Below are positions 34,546 through 41,677 of a stretch of DNA of 59,796 nucleotides, in pieces. This DNA is from Planctomycetia bacterium (GTDB lineage Bacteria > Planctomycetota > Planctomycetia > Gemmatales > Gemmataceae). The position numbers were made by a program, and so were the translations under genes. The notes beneath the pieces are model-generated. The model saw only the letters and a program-made list of their open reading frames with translations, was not told where the DNA came from and did no database searches. The stretch is from positions 1 through 59,796 of the forward strand of contig SYLG01000126.1 in the NCBI GenBank assembly GCA_005808665.1, written 5' to 3'. Every line of letters begins with the position of its first letter. Position 1 is the stretch's first letter.

Positions 34546-35043
34546 ATGGCTCGTGAACGCTTCCGAATTAGGGTCACAAAGGACAATCTTGTTTTTTGTT
34601 CGGGTCATTTTATCACCTATGAGGGGGACAGGTGTGAACGCCTTCATGGGCATAACTATCGGACCGCGGTGGAGGTCGAAGCCCCTCTTGATGAAAACTT
34701 TTATGTCTTTGATTTTGTAGCGTTAAAACACCGGATCCGGGAAATCACCAATGAGCTGGACCATCGGATGATGTTGCCTACCAGGAACCCGTTGGTAACC
34801 CTTGAAACAGTTGGCGAACAGATCCATGTCCGGTACCGTGACAGGATTTGGAATTTCCCAAAAGGCGATTGTGTTCTCCTACCTATTGAAAACACCACCG
34901 CTGAGCTTTTGGCCAGGTACATTGGCCAGAGGTTAATCATAAGCCTTAAAGAACAGCATAATTTTTCAAAAGGAATTATTCGTGTCGAAGTGGAAGAAAG
35001 CTTTGGCCAAAGTGCCTTTCATGAGGTCGAAATTGGGGTTTAG
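34546..35043 (+). CDS. 6-pyruvoyl-tetrahydropterin synthase/QueD-like protein
   Basis: A 165-residue PTPS-fold protein. The zinc ligands of the family are visible: His in FCSGHFITY and the pair in LHGHNY. ENFYVFDFVALKHRI and ITNELDHRMML follow the usual V-DF-x-x-LK and LDH-x-x-LN pattern. The catalytic NTTAELLARYI region is also present. PTPS-like enzymes act on dihydroneopterin or carboxy-tetrahydropterin substrates. Within an mch cluster the likely job is an early pterin step in the H4MPT-type cofactor, although queuosine synthesis cannot be excluded. AGGG lies 6 bases before the ATG, 61 bases after the CitG-like gene. Confidence 0.88.
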   Translation: MARERFRIRVTKDNLVFCSGHFITYEGDRCERLHGHNYRTAVEVEAPLDENFYVFDFVALKHRIREITNELDHRMMLPTRNPLVTLETVGEQIHVRYRDRIWNFPKGDCVLLPIENTTAELLARYIGQRLIISLKEQHNFSKGIIRVEVEESFGQSAFHEVEIGV

Positions 35044-35362
35044 CTTATGCGGTAGGGTGGGGCGTGGTGTGTCAGGTCTTAGGTACCGTGATTAAGGTAA
35101 AAACATCGGATTAAATGTCCGGGTGGGTGAACCCGGGGTTCCATGGCTAACCCCATGCTCGAAAATACTATTTTTTATCAAAAACCGGCCCTATTTGCCC
35201 TTTGTTTCCGCCTTAAAATCCTGGGCCCGTAGGGGCGTTTCATCGGGATTTTCCATCTGTCAAAAATCACGGGTACCAGGCTTTACGAATCGACCCTCGA
35301 AGCAGGCCCCTTGGAACGGTACAATGGAACAAATGCCTTCCTGTCAGCAAAGGCCCCTTGCC
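35044..35362. other. Gap between the PTPS-like and PSD1 genes
   Basis: I see no gene here. The open frame running through it (from 35123) merges into the PSD1 gene but reads unlike protein before its predicted signal peptide. A short inverted stretch, CCGGGT-GGGTGA-ACCCGG, near 35119 is the only visible structure. The promoter of the PSD1/DUF1501 pair is probably in this interval. Confidence 0.5.
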
Positions 35363-38356
35363 ATGAATTTTGTACCCCTTTTTCCCCTACTCTTTGGAAT
35401 TTTCCCCGAGGCCCCCCCGCCTGACTTCACATCAGAAGTACGACCACTTCTTGCCAAGTTTTGCTTCAAATGCCACGGTCCGGATGATGCCACCCGCAAA
35501 GGAGGCCTTCGACTTGACCTTTATTCTTCTGCGACAGGTCCCGCCAAATCGGGACAACGCGCCTTGGTCCCAAATCACCCTGAACAAAGTGAAATCATTC
35601 GGCGCCTTTTGGACGAAGGTTCGGAGCGAATGCCCCCCGAATCGACCAAGCTTGTCCTAAATCAGAAACAAAAAGATACCCTCCATCGTTGGATCGCCTC
35701 AGGAGGGGAATATCGACCCCATTGGTCCTTCGTCTCTCCCAAACCGATCAAGCCTCCCCTTGTCAAAGAGAGTTCCTGGGTAAAAACTCCCCTGGATTCC
35801 TTCATTCTTGCAAAGCTTGCGGCCAAAGCCATGGCCCCCGCCAAACCGGCAGATCCAAGGACCCTGATAAGGAGGCTTAGTTATGACCTCATTGGGTTGC
35901 CCCCTGACCCTTTGTGGGTTGCGGAGTTTGTCAAAAACCCCAATGACCAGGCCTATGAACGGTTTGTGGATAAGCTTTTGGCCGACCCCCGCTATGGAGA
36001 ACGATGGGCAAGGCCATGGCTTGACCTCGCGCGTTATGCCGACACAAATGGCTATGAAAAGGATCGCACAAGGTCAATTTGGCCATGGAGGGATTGGGTC
36101 GTCCGGTCCCTTAATGCCGATATGCCCTTTGACAAATTTACAATTCTGCAATTGGCCGGGGACATGATTCCCGGGGCCGGTCTGGATGGGGCGATTGCCA
36201 CCGGCTTCCACCGGAATACCATGCTTAACGAAGAGGGTGGAATTGACCCGTTGGAATTCCGTTTTCATGCCATGACCGATCGGGTGGCGACCACCGGAAC
36301 CACCTGGTTGGGGTTAACCCTTGGATGTGCCCAGTGTCATAGCCACAAATACGATCCGGTAAACCATTCCGAATACTATCAAATAATGGCGTTTCTTGAT
36401 AACACAGACGAGACCAATGTGGAATTGTTAAGCGACGACCAGCGCATTCAAAAAGCCAGGGTGTTGTCAGAGGTTGGTCGGCTTGAGTCGGGCCTTTCCA
36501 AGGCATTTCCGGGGGATTTTTCCAAAGCATTGGACTCCTTTGTATCCAAAGAAAAACCAATGGCCAAGGCTTGGGACATTTCTGTTCCCGTTCGTGCCAC
36601 CTCGAATGAGCCAAAATTGCGCATTCAAAAGAGTGGAGCGATTTTGGCGGATGGGGATACAACAAAAAACGACCTTTATGAGATCTCCTTTGGTCCACAT
36701 ACAGGAGGGGTAACCGCCTTTCGCCTTGAAGCACTACCCGATCCGGATCTTCCTGCGGGAGGTCCCGGGATGACCTGGTATGAAGGTCCCCTCGGAGATT
36801 TTTTCCTTTCGGAATTTGCGGTTGAGTGGGACGGGGCCCCTGTCAAATTTATCCGTACAAGCCAAACTTTTGCCAATGCGTGGCTTGGCAGCGGTTCCTC
36901 GGATGCCTCCCGGGCAATTGACAGGGATCTGCAAACCGGTTGGGCAACCAATGGAAAACAGGGTTCCCGTTCGGTGGCGGTTTTTGTTCCGGAGAAGCCT
37001 CTTCCCCCTGCAAAATCCTGGACGGTTCGGATGAATTTTGGGCGACACTATTCTGCCAGTCTGGGCCATTTCCGTATTTCGACAACCAGGGAACCGGGAA
37101 ATGTTGAAGCAAGGCAAACCCCCCATTGGGCAGAGGCAGCGCTCCTTGCCTGGCCCAATCCCGAACCATCGGATCGGCAAGAATTGATTTCCCATTTTTG
37201 TCAGGTGGCACCAGAACTTGAAAAGGAACGGAAAAGGATCATCGATCTTAAAAAATCCATACCCCAAGGACACAAGACAATGGTCATGAGGGAACGCCCG
37301 GCGGACAATCCCAGGTTGACCCGAATCAGGCATCGGGGTGAATTCCTTAGCCCTAAAAATGCCGTTGCACCTGGTCTACCTGGATTTTTGCCCGGGTTGT
37401 CAAACAACCACAACTCCAACCGGTTGGGATTTGCCCAATGGTTGGTATCCAGGGACAATCCACTTACCGGAAGGGTTTTGGTCAACCGACACTGGGCCGC
37501 TTTTATGGGACAGGGAATTGTCCGGACTGTAGATGATTTTGGCCTCCAGGGGGAATTGCCCTCCCATCCCGAACTATTGGATTGGTTGGCGAACCAGTTT
37601 GTTCATGACGGCTGGTCTGTTAAAAAGCTGCATCGGCTCCTGGTTACCTCGGCCGTGTACCGACAATCCTCCACCGCCCGACCTGAATTGGCCCTATTGG
37701 ATTCTGATAATAGACTGTTTGGGAGGGGGCCAAGGCATCGACTTGATGCCGAAATGATTCGTGATGGGGCCTTGGAGGCAGCGGGGATTCTCTCCAAAAA
37801 ACAGGGGGGCCCGGGCGTATTTCCACCCCAGCCAACCTCCATTACAACGGAAGGCACCTATGGGGCATTGGCATGGGTTCCCAGTACAGGGGAGGACAGG
37901 TTCCGACGAACCCTTTATACTTTTGCCAAAAGAACAGCCCCATTTGCGATGGCTCAAGCCTTTGATGCCCCTTCCGGAGAGGCATGTACCGCCCGGCGGG
38001 ATCGGTCCAATACCCCCCTTCAGGCCCTCCATTTGCTCAACGATCCCGCCCAATTGGAAGCGTCCCGGGCACTTGCCGATTTGTTGATAAAGACTTCTCC
38101 CAAAAGGGAATTTCGCCTGACAATGGCCTTTGAGCGGATATTAAGCCGCCCCCCAGACCCTGAAGAGGCGAGCTTACTATTTAACTTTGTGGTAGCCAGG
38201 CAAAAGGAGTTTCAATCCAACCCGGTTCAAGCGTTGGCTCTTTTGGGTAAGTCCGCCAAGGATACTCCTTCAGATGACCTGATTTCTGAAAAGGCGGCTT
38301 GGACAAGTGTGGCAAGGCTTCTTTTTAATCTTGATGAAACATTGGTGAAACGATGA
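35363..38356 (+). CDS. PSD1 / planctomycete cytochrome-type protein (PSCyt1, DUF1549, DUF1553)
   Basis: A 997-residue exported protein of a family nearly unique to Planctomycetes and relatives. A short hydrophobic N-terminus (FVPLFPLLFGIF) acts as a signal, and I choose ATG 35363 for that reason. Residues about 25-95 form a cytochrome-c-like PSCyt1 domain with C-F-K-C-H, the heme-binding CxxCH. DUF1549 follows (SYDLIGLPPDP, RYGERWARPWLDLARYAD) and contains a second CxxCH, C-A-Q-C-H, near residue 321. The C-terminal DUF1553 has NPLTGRVLVNRHWAAFMGQG and RRTLYTFAKRTAPF. The biochemical role is unknown; electron transfer linked to polysaccharide breakdown has been suggested. Its stop overlaps the DUF1501 gene by 4 bases (ATGA). 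Confidence 0.93.
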   Translation: MNFVPLFPLLFGIFPEAPPPDFTSEVRPLLAKFCFKCHGPDDATRKGGLRLDLYSSATGPAKSGQRALVPNHPEQSEIIRRLLDEGSERMPPESTKLVLNQKQKDTLHRWIASGGEYRPHWSFVSPKPIKPPLVKESSWVKTPLDSFILAKLAAKAMAPAKPADPRTLIRRLSYDLIGLPPDPLWVAEFVKNPNDQAYERFVDKLLADPRYGERWARPWLDLARYADTNGYEKDRTRSIWPWRDWVVRSLNADMPFDKFTILQLAGDMIPGAGLDGAIATGFHRNTMLNEEGGIDPLEFRFHAMTDRVATTGTTWLGLTLGCAQCHSHKYDPVNHSEYYQIMAFLDNTDETNVELLSDDQRIQKARVLSEVGRLESGLSKAFPGDFSKALDSFVSKEKPMAKAWDISVPVRATSNEPKLRIQKSGAILADGDTTKNDLYEISFGPHTGGVTAFRLEALPDPDLPAGGPGMTWYEGPLGDFFLSEFAVEWDGAPVKFIRTSQTFANAWLGSGSSDASRAIDRDLQTGWATNGKQGSRSVAVFVPEKPLPPAKSWTVRMNFGRHYSASLGHFRISTTREPGNVEARQTPHWAEAALLAWPNPEPSDRQELISHFCQVAPELEKERKRIIDLKKSIPQGHKTMVMRERPADNPRLTRIRHRGEFLSPKNAVAPGLPGFLPGLSNNHNSNRLGFAQWLVSRDNPLTGRVLVNRHWAAFMGQGIVRTVDDFGLQGELPSHPELLDWLANQFVHDGWSVKKLHRLLVTSAVYRQSSTARPELALLDSDNRLFGRGPRHRLDAEMIRDGALEAAGILSKKQGGPGVFPPQPTSITTEGTYGALAWVPSTGEDRFRRTLYTFAKRTAPFAMAQAFDAPSGEACTARRDRSNTPLQALHLLNDPAQLEASRALADLLIKTSPKREFRLTMAFERILSRPPDPEEASLLFNFVVARQKEFQSNPVQALALLGKSAKDTPSDDLISEKAAWTSVARLLFNLDETLVKR

Positions 38357-39774
38357 ATGGGCAAATGGGACAAGGCATTGAATTGGCCCGAAGGACCTTT
38401 TTGGGAAAGCTAGGTTTGGGGCTTGGAACCGCGGCATTGGCCAGTTTTGGCCCGGTTCAGGCGGGTGGTTTGGCGGATCCATTGGCCCCCAAAAAACCCC
38501 ATTTCGTCCCCAAAGCCAAAAGGGTCATTCACCTCTTTATGACAGGGGCACCTAGCCAACTGGAATTGTTTGATCCGAAGCCTGCATTAACCGCCATGGA
38601 GGGGAAACCCCTGCCAGCATCGGTGATCAAGGGCCAACGATACGCATTCATTCGGCCTGATGCCGCGGTGATGGGTCCCCGGTTCAAGTTCAAAAAACAT
38701 GGACATTCTGGAGCTGTTTTATCGGAAATACTCCCCCATACCGCCACCATTGCCGACGAGCTTTGTATCATCCGGTCCATGAAAACCGAGCAATTCAATC
38801 ACGCCCCGGCCCAGCTTTTTTTGCAAACCGGATTCAGTCAACCAGGGCGCCCAAGTATTGGATCATGGGCACTTTACGGACTCGGATGTGAAACCAAAAA
38901 CCTCCCGGCATTTATTGTCCTTTCCACCGGGGCGGGAATTAGCGGGGGTTCAGCCCTTTGGTCTTCGGGGTTTATGCCTTCGGTTTACTCCGGGACAAGG
39001 CTACGAAACTCAGGCGATCCGATCCTTCATGTTGGCAATCCCCCCGGGGTGGATGCAAGGCTTCAAAGGGAGACGCTCGACCTTGCCGGGAAGTTGAACC
39101 AAAGGCGCCTGGCCCTGGATGGTGACCCTGAAACCGCTTCCCGCATTGCCGCCTATGAGATGGCGTTTCGGTTACAAACCAGTGCACCAGAGCTTCTCGA
39201 TTTTTCGGATGAGTCCAAAACAACGATGGAGGAATATGGTTGCGATCCCAAACAACCGAGCTTTGCACGAGGATGCCTCATGGCCAGGCGGATGATCGAA
39301 AGAGGAGTTCGCATGGTAACCATTTACAACGAGGGGTGGGATGCCCACTCGGATGTGGTAGGAAATCACCAGGGTAATGCGTTAAAAACGGATCGGGCCT
39401 GTGCTGCGCTGATCAGGGACCTTAAATCCCGGGGTCTTCTGGAGGATACCCTGGTCATCTGGGGTGGCGAATTTGGTCGCACCCCCATGGTTGAAAGCAA
39501 TCCAAGCCTGGGACGCACGCAAGGGCGCGATCATCACCCTCAGGCATTTACGATGTGGATGGCGGGGGGAGGAATCAGGTCTGGAATGACTTATGGTGCC
39601 ACGGATGATCTTGGTTTTCATGTGGTGGAAAAACCTGTGGAAATATATGACCTCCAGGCCACTATTCTCCACCTGTTGGGTTTTAACCACGAACGGTTGA
39701 CCTTCGCCCATGCGGGTCGGGATTTTCGATTGACCGATGTACACGGAAAAGTCATTCACGATATTTTGGCCTGA
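38353..39774 (+). CDS. DUF1501 protein with a twin-arginine signal
   Basis: A 473-residue DUF1501 protein. The N-terminus ARRTFLGKLGLGLGTAALAS is a good twin-arginine (Tat) signal, so it should be exported folded. Family text includes HLFMTGAPSQLELFDPKP, CIIRSMKTEQFNHAPAQ, the EGWDAHSD segment and near the end GGEFGRTPMVE and GRDHHPQAFTMWMAGGG. These residues correspond to metal ligands of the alkaline phosphatase fold. It is translationally coupled to the upstream PSD1 gene, the usual planctomycete pairing, which implies that the two act together outside the cytoplasm. The substrate is unknown. Compare the solitary DUF1501 gene at 21794. Confidence 0.93.
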   Translation: MNGQMGQGIELARRTFLGKLGLGLGTAALASFGPVQAGGLADPLAPKKPHFVPKAKRVIHLFMTGAPSQLELFDPKPALTAMEGKPLPASVIKGQRYAFIRPDAAVMGPRFKFKKHGHSGAVLSEILPHTATIADELCIIRSMKTEQFNHAPAQLFLQTGFSQPGRPSIGSWALYGLGCETKNLPAFIVLSTGAGISGGSALWSSGFMPSVYSGTRLRNSGDPILHVGNPPGVDARLQRETLDLAGKLNQRRLALDGDPETASRIAAYEMAFRLQTSAPELLDFSDESKTTMEEYGCDPKQPSFARGCLMARRMIERGVRMVTIYNEGWDAHSDVVGNHQGNALKTDRACAALIRDLKSRGLLEDTLVIWGGEFGRTPMVESNPSLGRTQGRDHHPQAFTMWMAGGGIRSGMTYGATDDLGFHVVEKPVEIYDLQATILHLLGFNHERLTFAHAGRDFRLTDVHGKVIHDILA

Positions 39775-39805
39775 TTCTTTTTTTGCGGGATTGTGTTAAG
39801 TTCCA

Positions 39806-39927
39806 TAGGACTTACGCAGTTGGATCAATATAAGGCCAAATCCACCGGAAAATGGATAGAATTGGTATTTTGGGACAATGTTAAGTCTACCCAAAATCCC
39901 AATTTCTGGGCAACCGCGTAAGTCCTA
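39806..39927. mobile_element. MITE-like element with 17-bp terminal inverted repeats and a 5-bp target duplication
   Basis: The left end TAGGACTTACGCAGTTG (39806-39822) matches the reverse complement of the right end (39911-39927) at 16 of 17 positions. TTCCA stands directly outside both ends (39801-39805 and 39928-39932), as expected of a target-site duplication. Inside, AATTGGTATTTTGGG and the complement of CCCAAAATCCCAATT form a second near-perfect inverted pair. At 122 bp it has no coding capacity and would need a transposase supplied elsewhere. It lies between two plus-strand genes. The end sequence resembles those of some IS5-type elements, which is from memory. Confidence 0.85.
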
Positions 39928-40018
39928 TTCCAGTGAATCTCCCTTTTCCCATGGGCAAGGGTACAAAATGCGGCAAGTTTTCGGGTAAAATGACACTCCC
40001 TCCTAAAGGATTGGTACC

Positions 40019-41428
40019 ATGAACTTGGAAATCCGGCACATCCTGACTTTTCGTGGAGTCCTCAACCGGTTCGGCTACCTTTGCATCGGGGCTTTATGCT
40101 TTTTGATCAAGTTCCTGGTGGACACTCTCATTGCGGACAGCTTTGGCCGGGATTGGATGATTACAAATTACCTCATTTGGCCGGACAAACAATCCTTTTT
40201 TATCTATCAATTGCCTCCAAATGAACGGAACTTTGGTTTTGCACTATTGTGTGCGGCATTACCCTTCATTTGGATTGGCGTAGCATGCACTATGGCAAGG
40301 CTCCGCCATGCAGGGATGCCCCTTGGCATGGTGTTGCTCTTTTTTATCCCCATGGTAAACCTGTTGTTCATCCTTGGACTTTGCGGAATTCCCGGGCGGG
40401 TCGCTCAAAATGAATCCGATGGCGCCAACGAGAGTAACCTTACGGCCACCGCCAGGAAAACCCATAAAAAGATCGCCGGAGATAGTGATCTTGGGGCATT
40501 TGTTTTGTCCGTTGTGGGAAGTGCCGGGATCACGACTTTGCTTGTTTTCCTTTCTGCCAACCTCCTTCAAAGCTATGGGTTTGGGCTATTTGTTGGAGCT
40601 CCCTTTGGGTTGGGTTGGATCGCCTCGGTGCTCTATGGAATCCCTAAAAGGCGAACGATGGGTGAATGTGTTTCCGTAGCCTTTGCTTCCTTGGCTCTTT
40701 GTGGCATGGGGCTGGTGGGGTTTGCTTTTGAAGGCCTCATTTGCCTGATTATGGCCTTTCCTATCGGAGGAACTCTTGTCCTTTTGGGGGCTGTCGTGGG
40801 GTTTGCCATGCAGTCGCGTCCCTGGACCCAAGCGTCTACGCCTGCACTTTTGCTTGGCCTTTGTGCCGTGTTACCCTGCCTGATGGCCGCAGAATCAGCA
40901 TTTCAGGAGGAACCAAAACCAAGGGAAGTGAAAACCTCGGTGGTTATTAATGCCTCCCCCGAGTTGGTTTGGAAATATGTCATTGCATTTCCGCCCCTCC
41001 CCGAACCTACGGAACCGTTCTTCCGGTCCGGGATTGCCTATCCCATTCAAGCCGAAATCCATGGGCAAGGGGTGGGTGCGGTACGCCATTGTGTGTTTTC
41101 AACCGGGCCCTTTGTTGAGCCGATAACCGTTTGGGATGCCCCCAACCAATTGGCGTTTTCGGTGACTAGTCAACCGGAACCCATGAAGGAACTGAGTCCT
41201 TACCACATCCACCCACCCCATTTGGATCATTTTTTGGTAAGCAAGAAGGGTCGATTTGTTTTGGAAAAGATGGCGGATGGGCGTACCCTCCTGGAGGGAA
41301 CCACCTGGTACACCAACAAAATGTGGCCGGAATTCTATTGGGGACTTCTGGCCGATAGAATCATCGGAGCGATCCATCACCGGGTCCTGGATCATGTCAA
41401 AAACCTGTCAGAATCCAACCAACCGTGA
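40019..41428 (+). CDS. DUF805-like membrane protein fused to an SRPBCC (START-like) domain
   Basis: A 469-residue two-part protein. Residues 1-130 look like DUF805: FRGVLNRFGYLCIGALCF, then ACTMARLRHAGMPLG and a helix pair ending LLFFIPMVNLLFILGL. A polar linker (about 130-160) leads to four to five more helices (165-300). From about residue 305 the sequence turns soluble and reads like an SRPBCC/polyketide-cyclase domain: VVINASPELVWKYVIAF at its start, LLEGTTWYTNKMWP near its end. SRPBCC domains bind hydrophobic ligands in a deep pocket. The combination suggests a membrane-tethered lipid or small-molecule binding protein. Function is unknown. It follows the MITE by about 90 bases and has no close neighbour in the same operon. 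Confidence 0.75.
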   Translation: MNLEIRHILTFRGVLNRFGYLCIGALCFLIKFLVDTLIADSFGRDWMITNYLIWPDKQSFFIYQLPPNERNFGFALLCAALPFIWIGVACTMARLRHAGMPLGMVLLFFIPMVNLLFILGLCGIPGRVAQNESDGANESNLTATARKTHKKIAGDSDLGAFVLSVVGSAGITTLLVFLSANLLQSYGFGLFVGAPFGLGWIASVLYGIPKRRTMGECVSVAFASLALCGMGLVGFAFEGLICLIMAFPIGGTLVLLGAVVGFAMQSRPWTQASTPALLLGLCAVLPCLMAAESAFQEEPKPREVKTSVVINASPELVWKYVIAFPPLPEPTEPFFRSGIAYPIQAEIHGQGVGAVRHCVFSTGPFVEPITVWDAPNQLAFSVTSQPEPMKELSPYHIHPPHLDHFLVSKKGRFVLEKMADGRTLLEGTTWYTNKMWPEFYWGLLADRIIGAIHHRVLDHVKNLSESNQP

Positions 41429-41677
41429 GGATATTTACCCAAACCATTATCCCTCCAATCATTGGGATTTCCCGGAATACAATAATTCCCAAGGGAGTAT
41501 AATGGGAATGGCTGGGAATATCCGTTGCAACTCCCTTACCTTTGCCGATAAAAGGAGAGAAATCGGTCTGTGGACGGATACGGAATGGAATTGAACCCTG
41601 TCCCCAACTTCTGCATGCTAACCCAACCACATTGATTTGTGCCAGGAAATTCCCCGATACCAAAAGGAGATTGGTTC

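Noticed and set aside
35123-35362. Upstream extension of the PSD1 frame
   Set aside because: The part before ATG 35363 would bury the signal peptide inside the protein and has no recognisable content.
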